From the NCBI GenBank assembly GCA_002346305.1, contig DDZI01000101.1:1155-9868 (forward strand): a DNA stretch of 8,714 nt, read 5' to 3'. The translations under genes were made by a program, and so were the position numbers. How positions within the stretch are numbered: position 1 is the first letter of the stretch; the number at the start of each line of letters is the position of its first letter. Shown piece after piece: positions 1 to 6,031 of the stretch. This DNA is from Actinobacteria bacterium UBA3012 (GTDB taxonomy: Bacteria; Actinomycetota; Actinomycetes; Nanopelagicales; Nanopelagicaceae). The notes under the pieces are model-generated. The model saw nothing but the letters and a program-made list of their open reading frames with translations, was not told where the DNA came from and ran no database searches.

Positions 1-263
1 TTAAAAGCATTTGCAGTTCTAATTAAAGAGCCGATATTCAAATCATGTTTCCAGTTTTCTACTGCAATGTGAAGTGGAGTTCGTTTCGTATTCAAATCTG
101 CAACTATTGCAGCGACGCTCCAATAGCGATACTCATCTAGAACATTTCGCTGATCGCCATTTTCTAGCAGCTCTGGATCAAATTGCTCACCTTCTGGCCA
201 AGGTTTTGGGTGCGGGCCAACTCCAATAAATGGGTAGAACTCTCCAGCACCCGGGTCACTCAT
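1..263 (-). CDS. TrmH/SpoU-family RNA 2'-O-methyltransferase, N-terminal part (cut by window edge)
   Basis: The first 87 codons are present; the rest lies beyond position 1. The protein starts MSDPGAGEFYPFIGVGP and reaches HIAVENWKHDLNIGSLIRTA (about residues 65-84). The N-x-G-x(3)-R-T-A-x-A-F segment at 76-87 is motif 1 of the SPOUT/TrmH fold, and R82 is at the position of its conserved arginine. Family members transfer a methyl group from S-adenosylmethionine to the 2'-OH of a tRNA or rRNA nucleotide; the target here cannot be read. The roughly 60-residue lead-in before motif 1, with a V/I-A-V/I-E-N-W block, resembles actinobacterial members. The ATG at 263-261 is the only ordinary start after the in-frame upstream TAA. 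There is no well-spaced Shine-Dalgarno; an AGGAAGA lies about 20 nt upstream. It is divergent from the permease gene at 377. Confidence 0.85.
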   Translation of the reverse strand, partial: MSDPGAGEFYPFIGVGPHPKPWPEGEQFDPELLENGDQRNVLDEYRYWSVAAIVADLNTKRTPLHIAVENWKHDLNIGSLIRTANAF

Positions 264-365
264 TTTTATCAGCGATACCCAATCTTCCTTGTTAGCATTA
301 GCAAAGCAAATTTGTTAGAAACCTCATATAGGACACCAGAACTACTGGAACCAAACGAACGAATG

Positions 366-372
366 AAGGAAG
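366..372 (+). promoter_or_regulatory. Ribosome binding site fixing the GTG start of the EamA permease
   Basis: AAGGAAG ends 4 nt before the GTG at 377 and supports this start over internal ones. The 113-bp divergent gap (264-376) shows no -35/-10 pair I trust for either gene. TATAGG at 327-332 is the closest -10-like string on the plus strand, and it lacks a correctly spaced -35. Confidence 0.55.
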
Positions 373-376
373 TGTA

Positions 377-1210
377 GTGGGCGCAGCATTAGCGTTACTT
401 TCCAGTTTAACCTGGGGTGTTGCTGATTTTATGGGGGGAATAGCCTCACGTAAAAGGTCAGTACTGCAGGTTTTGGTCGTTGCCTATCCGGTAGGTGCGG
501 TGGTCCTAACTGGCGTTGCAATTTTTCTAGTACCAGGTGAGTTGAGCAGTGAAACGTTTACCATCGGCGCAATAGCTGGTGCTATTGGAGCCACAGCCAT
601 TGGGTGTCTTTATGTAGCGCTCAAGCGTGGACCAATGGGGATTGTCTCTCCAATAACGGCAGTAATGTCGGCGGCCATTCCAGTATTTTTTGGATTGTTA
701 AATGGCGAACGATTGAGCTTGTTAGCGATAATTGGAATAGTCACAGCAGCAATCGCTGTCATCCTCGTTAGCCAAGAAGTTAACACACATCAAAAAATAG
801 CCTTTTCAACAATCGTAATATCCCTTACAAGCGGATCATTAATTGGAACCTATTTAACTTTAATTGGAACATCAAGTGATGATTCTGGAATTTGGACTGC
901 AACAATTGCGCGCTGGTTTTCAGCAGTTCTGGTACTTGGCGTCGTGTTAGCAACTGTGCGTAAATTTGAGCGCAGTAGTTATCCTTGGTTACTTGTCATC
1001 ATTTCAGGTGTACTTGATGCAGGTGCAAATGGAATATTTCAAATTGCCACACAAAATGGAATGCTGGCCATAGTTGCTGTACTCGGATCTTTATACCCAG
1101 CAACGACTGCGCTACTTGCAAGATTTATTTTGCATGAAAGATTGCACAAGATTCAAATCACTGGAGTCGTTCTAGCTTTAGCCGCTGCAGTAGCACTAAC
1201 ACTCTCATGA
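377..1210 (+). CDS. EamA/DMT-superfamily transporter (10 TM permease)
   Basis: A 277-residue, strongly hydrophobic protein with about ten predicted membrane segments (roughly 2-20, 31-53, 63-82, 88-106, 113-132, 142-164, 173-193, 203-222, 228-247, 259-276). This matches the usual length and the duplicated 5+5 helix plan of the drug/metabolite transporter superfamily. The internal repeat shows at the ends of the two halves: N-G-E-R-L-S before the helix at 113-132, and L-H-E-R-L-H before the last helix. EamA proteins move small metabolites across the cytoplasmic membrane, often outward; the substrate cannot be inferred. The GTG start is supported by AAGGAAG 4 nt upstream. Its TGA overlaps the ATG of the next gene (ATGA), so the two are probably translationally coupled. 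Family assignment is firm, function is open. Confidence 0.85.
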   Translation: MGAALALLSSLTWGVADFMGGIASRKRSVLQVLVVAYPVGAVVLTGVAIFLVPGELSSETFTIGAIAGAIGATAIGCLYVALKRGPMGIVSPITAVMSAAIPVFFGLLNGERLSLLAIIGIVTAAIAVILVSQEVNTHQKIAFSTIVISLTSGSLIGTYLTLIGTSSDDSGIWTATIARWFSAVLVLGVVLATVRKFERSSYPWLLVIISGVLDAGANGIFQIATQNGMLAIVAVLGSLYPATTALLARFILHERLHKIQITGVVLALAAAVALTLS

Positions 1211-2841
1211 AAAAAAGATCACTAATAGTTTTTGTTTTGAGTGCTTGCCTGGCAACAGTAAACCTTCCTTGGTATTCCAATGCTGCAGAAGTAGTCGCGA
1301 CTTTGCCATCTTCGGCAGAGGTAAGACTTACTTTAAAAGCTAAAATTGATCAACAAATAGGCGCCTTGAAACTTGCTATAGAAGAAAGTATTCCGGCATA
1401 CGAAGATTTCTTACAGGTCAAAGCAGATCCGCCAGGAGACACTTTGGCAGAGCAAAACATCTATTTGAATTCAACGCGTTCTCGATTACAGCGCAAAGTC
1501 TCAGTACTTACCCAAATATCTGGTGAAATATCGAAATTGATGAACCAACTTCTCGCCTTACATAAAGCCATAGATGATTCCGTGATCTTAATAAAGGAGA
1601 CTGCTAACAGCAGGCCTACTTTAAATCCACCAGTTGAATGCCCGCCAGGTCTTGAATTTGGAGGTGAAAGTATTTGGGAGACTGGAACCGTTCAAGCGGT
1701 AACTGATGGAGATACGGTCGAGGTCAAAACCTGTCGTGGGGTATTAGAGGTCCGTCAGATAGGAATTCAAGCAACTGAAACAGCAAAACCTGACCACTTG
1801 TCACAATGTGGAGCGGATGAAGCAACAAACTTTATGAAAAAAATGTTGCCAATCGGAAGTGAAGTGCAGCTGCGGGCCACTAATTATGCCTCATCTAACA
1901 ACTATCAAGAAGTTGCCCGACCATTTAGAACAATCTATGCAAAAGATAGTGAAGGGCAATTCACAATTGATGTGCAAGCAAAATTGTTGTCTGCAGGTTT
2001 ATCACTTTGGTTTCCGAACTCTACAAATGAATATTTTCACAATTTAGAGTATTTAACATTGCTAAATAAAGCAGCTGAAGAAAAAATTGGATTATGGTCT
2101 AAAACTCTTTGTCCCAATGATTTAACCCCTTTGGACTCAATTGATTTATGGGTAAATAGCGATTCCCCGCTAAGTAACGAAAATGCTTTCGGCGAGTATG
2201 TTCTTTTGCACAACAAATCAGAAAAAGAGATTGACATTTCAAAGTGGAGTATCCGTGACAGTTCGCTTCAATTAAAAGATGAAAAATATGCTTTTGCTTC
2301 TGGAAGTAAAATTGGTGCGGGACAGGTACTCACTGTGTATCTTGGCGAAGATATCGCAAATTACCCACTAGCAAGTGGTGAAATTTCATTTGGCTTGAAA
2401 TCGCCTATTTTGCAAAATCCAACCACGAGTAGTGAAAAATTTACTGGGGATGGAATTTATTTAATCTCTCCACGAACAACGAAAGGAGGGGGAAATATTC
2501 GAGCCTGGATGAATAGGCCATGCATTCCAGATGATTGCGTACCACCTGAGTGGCTAGTGAAAAATTCTGATGGCAGCATTAGAGCAATTCCTTTGCCACA
2601 AACGCTCTCTATGGTGCTCAATCCAGCAAAATATGCGCGGAAAGTTCCAGATCTAACTGGGTTGACTGCAGAGCAAGTCACCGGCGCACTGGCGGCACTT
2701 GATTTAGTTGCTCAAATCATCGATCTATCACCAAGCTCTGGTAAATCTCCACGAATTGTTAGGGATTTGTCCCCAAAGCCAGGAATCAATCTGCCGGCTG
2801 GAGCGTTGGTAAAAGTGAATGTGATAGTTCCAGACGCTTAA
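1207..2841 (+). CDS. Exported multidomain nuclease-like protein: SNase, lamin-tail-like and PASTA-like regions
   Basis: 544 residues. The N-terminus MKKRSLIVFVLSACLATV is an export signal, with signal-peptidase I cleavage likely near A26/A27. L11-S-A-C14 also fits a lipobox, so a lipoprotein is possible. Residues 36-135 look helical, probably coiled coil. Residues 157-302 match the staphylococcal nuclease fold: D167-G-D-T, R183, E191 and R238 align with Staphylococcus D19/D21, R35, E43 and R87. The position of the calcium ligand D40 is Q188. Residues 312-437 resemble a lamin-tail beta sandwich (G-E-Y-V-L-L-H-N, then D-I-S-K-W-S-I-R-D). Residues 478-543 resemble a PASTA domain (V-P-D-L-T-G-L-T, then K-P-G and V-x-V-x-V). 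Expected role: Ca-dependent cleavage of extracellular DNA or RNA near the cell wall. The nuclease assignment is good; activity and the later domains are less certain. No Shine-Dalgarno; it overlaps the permease stop by 4 nt. Confidence 0.8.
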   Translation: MKKRSLIVFVLSACLATVNLPWYSNAAEVVATLPSSAEVRLTLKAKIDQQIGALKLAIEESIPAYEDFLQVKADPPGDTLAEQNIYLNSTRSRLQRKVSVLTQISGEISKLMNQLLALHKAIDDSVILIKETANSRPTLNPPVECPPGLEFGGESIWETGTVQAVTDGDTVEVKTCRGVLEVRQIGIQATETAKPDHLSQCGADEATNFMKKMLPIGSEVQLRATNYASSNNYQEVARPFRTIYAKDSEGQFTIDVQAKLLSAGLSLWFPNSTNEYFHNLEYLTLLNKAAEEKIGLWSKTLCPNDLTPLDSIDLWVNSDSPLSNENAFGEYVLLHNKSEKEIDISKWSIRDSSLQLKDEKYAFASGSKIGAGQVLTVYLGEDIANYPLASGEISFGLKSPILQNPTTSSEKFTGDGIYLISPRTTKGGGNIRAWMNRPCIPDDCVPPEWLVKNSDGSIRAIPLPQTLSMVLNPAKYARKVPDLTGLTAEQVTGALAALDLVAQIIDLSPSSGKSPRIVRDLSPKPGINLPAGALVKVNVIVPDA

Positions 2842-2879
2842 ATTTGCGAGAAAATCGGAGTCAATGACGGGTTGTTGGA

Positions 2880-2885
2880 TATTTT
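2880..2885 (+). promoter_or_regulatory. Possible -10 element of a leaderless promoter for the ABC ATPase gene
   Basis: TATTTT fits the actinobacterial -10 pattern TAnnnT and ends exactly 6 nt before the ATG at 2892, so transcription could begin at the A of the start codon. No Shine-Dalgarno precedes that ATG, which fits a leaderless mRNA. No good -35 is seen (the 17-bp spacer position reads GGAGTC). The 50-bp gap after the nuclease stop has no terminator hairpin, so read-through from upstream is also possible. Confidence 0.4.
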
Positions 2886-2891
2886 CATTAA

Positions 2892-3824
2892 ATGTGCAAT
2901 TCTTACAACGTGTTACCTTCTCAGAACGCGGCAATTTCCGTAACAGATTTAACTAAACGTTATGGCGAGCGAAATGCGGTTGACCATATCTCTTTCGATG
3001 TTCCGCGTGGAACGATCTGTGGCTTTGTTGGACCAAATGGCGCTGGGAAAACCACAACTATCAGAATGCTTTTGGGTTTAGTTAAACCAACAACAGGAGC
3101 AGGTACCGTTTTAGGCGAACCACTTACACATCCTGAAAGATTTTTGGGAAAAGTCGGGGCTCTAATCGAAGGCCCAGCTTTTTATCCAGCTCTTTCTGGA
3201 AGAGAAAATCTAAAGGTTTTGGCTACCCTAGGAAACTTTCCGCATGATCGAGTGGACCAACTATTAGATCAAGTAGGTTTACTAGATAGAGCAACTTCAA
3301 AATTCAAAACTTACTCACTTGGAATGAAGCAAAGATTAGGAATTGCCGCAGCCTTGCTTCCATCTCCAGAATTACTCATTCTTGATGAACCAACAAATGG
3401 ATTAGACCCTGCTGGTATTCAAGAAGTTCGTGAATTACTTGGACATTTAGCCGGATATGGTTTAACAGTCCTTGTTTCCTCACACTTACTTTCTGAGATT
3501 GAAGCAATTGCTGATGATTTAGTGATGCTTCGCGACGGAAAAGTTTTATTCTTTGGCCAAACCAAAGCATTATTAACTGCTCAGCAATCAACTGTTATTG
3601 CAAGCAGCAGCAATCCACAGGATTTAGCAAGGCTGATTGAGATTGCAAAAAACTCGGGACACCAAGCCCAAATTGTCAATGAGAGTGTTCACGTAATTGC
3701 TGATGCCGAATTTGCTGCAAATTTTAATAAATCAGCTTTTGAATCTGGAATAATTCTTTCATCACTCGTAACTGCACGTCCAACCTTGGAAGAAACTTTC
3801 TTTGAATTGACAAGTGATAATTAA
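2892..3824 (+). CDS. ABC transporter ATP-binding protein (bacitracin/lantibiotic-exporter type)
   Basis: 310 residues, a full nucleotide-binding domain plus a C-terminal extension. Visible motifs are Walker A G47-P-N-G-A-G-K-T-T, signature Y141-S-L-G-M-K-Q-R-L-G, Walker B L161-L-I-L-D-E-P-T-N-G-L-D-P and H-loop H198. The Q-loop site reads A-L-I-E93-G-P-A-F-Y, with glutamate replacing the usual glutamine, as is known in the BcrA/LanF group of exporter ATPases. The protein would hydrolyse ATP to drive the permease encoded immediately downstream (1-nt overlap, TAATG). Members of this group export peptides or antibiotics, or act in self-protection; no peptide gene is evident here, so the substrate is unknown. 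The start is the ATG right after an in-frame TAA; a GTG at 2910 is an alternative that would remove six poorly conserved residues. Confidence 0.9.
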   Translation: MCNSYNVLPSQNAAISVTDLTKRYGERNAVDHISFDVPRGTICGFVGPNGAGKTTTIRMLLGLVKPTTGAGTVLGEPLTHPERFLGKVGALIEGPAFYPALSGRENLKVLATLGNFPHDRVDQLLDQVGLLDRATSKFKTYSLGMKQRLGIAAALLPSPELLILDEPTNGLDPAGIQEVRELLGHLAGYGLTVLVSSHLLSEIEAIADDLVMLRDGKVLFFGQTKALLTAQQSTVIASSSNPQDLARLIEIAKNSGHQAQIVNESVHVIADAEFAANFNKSAFESGIILSSLVTARPTLEETFFELTSDN

Positions 3825-4615
3825 TGATTCGAATATTTAAATCAGAGTGGCGTAAATTACGCCGTCCAACTTTATTTCTAGGCACTTTGGCGGCCGTCAT
3901 CGGATTAACTGGATTGATTTCATCGCTGCTGTTTTTACTTTTGGATTCAGAGCGCGGAAATGGCCGTGAAGGAATGATCATCACTCGCGAAACCCTTGCT
4001 TTGCCAAATGGTTTATATGTTGGTTTTGCAAACTCAGCGGGGTTACTTGGTGTCATCGCACTATGTGTGTTTGCGGCACAAACTGCAATCGAATATACAA
4101 ATGGAACATTAAGAAACTTATTAGTACGTGAACCTAGAAGATTATTGCTTTTAGCTGGCAAGTACCTAGCCATGATTTCATTTGCATTAATAACTGTTTG
4201 CTTTTCAGCGATAGTAAGTGTGGGAATTTCGGCATCTTTGGCAAATGTGAAAGATGTAAATACTGATCTTTGGTACACATCCAGCGCGCTATCCCTATTC
4301 GGCTCAACATTTGGAAATGTACTGCTCTCAGTAATTTCATATGGAACTGTTGGAATGACATTGGGATTGTTGCTACGTTCTCCCATCAGTTCAATTTCTA
4401 TCGCGCTGGCTTGGATTTTGGTTGTTGAGAACATTCTCTCCGCCACAGTCAATGGCATCTCTAAATGGCTACCCGGACAATTGATGAGCTCTATTCCGGT
4501 GCAATTTGGAGTGGATTTCTCATATTCATGGGCGCTTTTCGGTAGTGCGACATATCTCATAATTTTTGGTGCTGTAGCCGTAATATTGTTTAAACGTCGA
4601 GATGTGGTTAATTAG
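3824..4615 (+). CDS. ABC-2 type transporter permease
   Basis: 263 residues with about six membrane segments (roughly 17-40, 65-86, 110-137, 155-181, 188-210, 237-257) and a basic cytoplasmic start, IFKSEWRKLRRP. The E-W-x-K-L-R-R opening, the first loop of about 25 residues and the A-A-Q-T-A-I-E-Y-T-N-G-T-L-R-N element (about 84-98) are typical of ABC-2 permeases partnered with BcrA-like ATPases; the last element is the probable coupling helix. It would form the membrane channel of the exporter with the ATPase upstream, with which it overlaps by one base. Short for the wider family but normal for this subgroup. No peptide or regulator gene accompanies the pair, so the cargo cannot be told. 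Confidence 0.85.
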   Translation: MIRIFKSEWRKLRRPTLFLGTLAAVIGLTGLISSLLFLLLDSERGNGREGMIITRETLALPNGLYVGFANSAGLLGVIALCVFAAQTAIEYTNGTLRNLLVREPRRLLLLAGKYLAMISFALITVCFSAIVSVGISASLANVKDVNTDLWYTSSALSLFGSTFGNVLLSVISYGTVGMTLGLLLRSPISSISIALAWILVVENILSATVNGISKWLPGQLMSSIPVQFGVDFSYSWALFGSATYLIIFGAVAVILFKRRDVVN

Positions 4616-4625
4616 CAATTAATTA
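4608..4625. repeat. AT-rich inverted repeat across the permease stop codon
   Basis: TTAATT-AGC-AATTAA forms a 6-bp A/T-only stem that includes the TAG stop at 4613-4615. It is followed by a further TTA but not by a T-run, so it is too weak to call an intrinsic terminator. Confidence 0.3.
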
Positions 4626-4680
4626 GGACACAGATACAAAATCCTTGAAATGACAGAGTTTTTTAAGGTTACTCATTTAT

Positions 4681-4718
4681 CCTAAAGCCATTCGTCACTG
4701 CCTGATCTTCCCTAAAGC
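4681..4718. repeat. Two direct copies of CCTAAAGC in the NlpC/P60 upstream region
   Basis: CCTAAAGC occurs at 4681-4688 and 4711-4718, start to start exactly 30 bp, about three helical turns. Both lie in the 120-bp gap before the hydrolase gene. They could be regulator half-sites on one DNA face or chance. No matching c-di-AMP (ydaO) riboswitch pattern was recognised, and no clear -35/-10 pair stands out; TAAGGT at 4664-4669 is the best -10-like string. Confidence 0.25.
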
Positions 4719-4725
4719 AGCGACA

Positions 4726-4731
4726 AGGGGG
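4726..4731 (+). promoter_or_regulatory. Ribosome binding site fixing the GTG start of the NlpC/P60 gene
   Basis: AGGGGG ends 4 nt before the GTG at 4736. An ATG overlapping it at 4734 is in another frame and is not the start. Starting at this GTG gives a complete signal peptide. Confidence 0.6.
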
Positions 4732-4735
4732 AAAT

Positions 4736-5959
4736 GTGTTTTCGAGCCATAGCGGAGCCAGTCTTCTTGCCTGTGTTCTGGCTTTTACACTTGTTGCCAC
4801 CCCAATAGAAGCGCAATCGGCAACACGGAAGCCAACTCTTGCGGAAATCAAAGCAGCAAAGGCCAAAGAAATTGCTAAAGCGAATGAAGCCGCAAAAGCG
4901 AAAGCGAAATTGGCTGTGGCGGCTAATCAATTAAAAGCGCTAACGATTAAATCAAATGCAGCCCGAGCGATTTATCTCAGAGAACAAGCCGAACTTAATA
5001 TTGCTACCGCAAAAGCGGAAAAGGCTGCCAAGAAAGAGAAAGCGGCAGTTGTTGCGGTTGGTGGTGCAAATATGCGAATCGGAAAGATGGCAGCCAACGC
5101 TTACATTATGGGCTCTGGGTTTACTGATTTTGATTCTGTGCTTAGTGCAAATGGGCCACAAGATTTGGCGGACCGACTTTCAATTCTAGATGCACTTGGT
5201 GAAGGCAATACCGAAGTACTTTCTAGATTAAAAGTAGCGCAGACTGCAGCAGAAGAAGCTAAAGAAGAAGCCGATGCAGCAAGAGCCGAGCAAGCTGTGG
5301 CCACCGCTCGCGTGGCTGCTGCGAAAAAAATTGCTGATGATGCAAGGTCTCAGCAACAAGAGGAAGTAGATAAATTAGAAGAAATTCAGGCTCAGATTAT
5401 TAGAGAATTAACAAACGCACGCAAAAAACGGATTACCTTAGAACAGCAACGACAGTTAGCAATACTCGAAGAAGAGTTAGCAAGTCGTGCTGGACAAACG
5501 ACCGGACAAGCAAAAATCTGGCCAGCAAATGGTGTTGGTTTCAATGCGGGACGAACCAGTATTCGAACAAACGAAAATCAAAGAAGAGCAGCGGTTGCAT
5601 TTGCAAAGAAGCAAGTTCTCGCACGCAAGCCTTATGTGTGGGGAGATGAGGGTCCAAATGCTTTTGATTGTTCCGGATTGGTCTTTGCAGCGTATAGATC
5701 TGCTGGTTTGGATTGGACTCAGTGGGATCGCGTTAACTCTAGAATTTATTACAGCTGGACCAAACGAGTTCCTTTGAGTGAACTTGTTCCTGGAGATTTA
5801 ATTTTTTACGCATATAAAGCCAACATCAGTACCATCCACCACATCACAATTTATGCTGGAAACGGAATGATGTGGGAAGCCCACAACACCAAAAAAGGTT
5901 TGTTATTTAGTTCTATCTACTCAATTCCGGGATTGATCCCGTTTGGTGGACGGGTATAG
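4736..5959 (+). CDS. Secreted RipA-like peptidoglycan hydrolase: coiled coil plus NlpC/P60 domain
   Basis: 407 residues. The N-terminal signal peptide (hydrophobic core about 9-22) has likely cleavage after I-E-A26. A long Ala/Lys/Glu-rich coiled coil runs about 35-250. It is interrupted near 122-155 by a loop-like segment (GSGFTDFDSVLSANGPQDL) typical of actinobacterial NlpC/P60 proteins. The catalytic domain is C-terminal, about 285-407: Y-V-W-G-D-E-G-P-N-A-F-D-C312-S-G-L carries the nucleophile, H369-I-T-I-Y-A-G-N-G the general base, and H383 the third polar residue. All three are intact. Such enzymes cut the D-Glu-to-diaminoacid bond in peptidoglycan stems during daughter-cell separation and wall turnover; the coiled coil probably holds the enzyme inactive or recruits partners, by analogy with RipA/CwlO-type proteins. 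It appears monocistronic, with a 120-bp leader gap and a promoter-like element for the next gene at its end. Confidence 0.9.
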   Translation: MFSSHSGASLLACVLAFTLVATPIEAQSATRKPTLAEIKAAKAKEIAKANEAAKAKAKLAVAANQLKALTIKSNAARAIYLREQAELNIATAKAEKAAKKEKAAVVAVGGANMRIGKMAANAYIMGSGFTDFDSVLSANGPQDLADRLSILDALGEGNTEVLSRLKVAQTAAEEAKEEADAARAEQAVATARVAAAKKIADDARSQQQEEVDKLEEIQAQIIRELTNARKKRITLEQQRQLAILEEELASRAGQTTGQAKIWPANGVGFNAGRTSIRTNENQRRAAVAFAKKQVLARKPYVWGDEGPNAFDCSGLVFAAYRSAGLDWTQWDRVNSRIYYSWTKRVPLSELVPGDLIFYAYKANISTIHHITIYAGNGMMWEAHNTKKGLLFSSIYSIPGLIPFGGRV

Positions 5960-5985
5960 TCATTTGAAGTAAATTTCTCTATAGT
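5957..5985 (+). promoter_or_regulatory. Probable sigma70-type promoter for the dehydratase-tilS-hpt operon
   Basis: TAGTCA (5957-5962, 4/6 match to TTGACA, overlapping the upstream TAG stop) is separated by 17 bp from TATAGT (5980-5985, 5/6 match to TATAAT). Initiation would fall near 5991-5993 with a leader of about 40 nt. A short inverted repeat, TTGC-ACG-GCAA at 5986-5996, covers the predicted start site and could be an operator or chance. Confidence 0.45.
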
Positions 5986-6018
5986 TTGCACGGCAACTTT
6001 TGGTCCACTAACCCAAAT

Positions 6019-6023
6019 AGGAG
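6019..6023 (+). promoter_or_regulatory. Ribosome binding site fixing the GTG start of the enolase-superfamily gene
   Basis: AGGAG lies 8 nt before the GTG at 6032, giving good spacing and a start that yields the typical N-terminal strand MKIIDVKF. Confidence 0.6.
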
Positions 6024-6031
6024 TATCTAAA

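Noticed and set aside
183..377. 64-codon plus-strand frame upstream of the EamA permease
   Set aside because: Its first part lies opposite the conserved TrmH-family coding sequence and the protein shows no family signal.
2484..2492. Strong internal purine run AAAGGAGGGG resembling a ribosome binding site
   Set aside because: No start codon follows at suitable spacing, and it encodes the K-G-G-G stretch of the nuclease protein.
3724..4560. Open frame of 278 codons on the minus strand opposite the ABC permease
   Set aside because: It is antisense to a clear permease, has no recognisable domain, no ribosome binding site that I can see, and an Asn/Ser/Pro-rich sequence typical of the complement of a hydrophobic gene.
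4616..4735. c-di-AMP (ydaO-type) riboswitch before the NlpC/P60 gene
   Set aside because: Expected in some actinobacterial wall-hydrolase leaders, but the gap is short and the conserved blocks I know are not present; only the Shine-Dalgarno GGGGG is similar.
4745..4776. Lipobox L-L-A-C in the NlpC/P60 signal peptide
   Set aside because: The cysteine at residue 13 precedes most of the hydrophobic core and follows a polar stretch; a type I site after I-E-A26 fits better.
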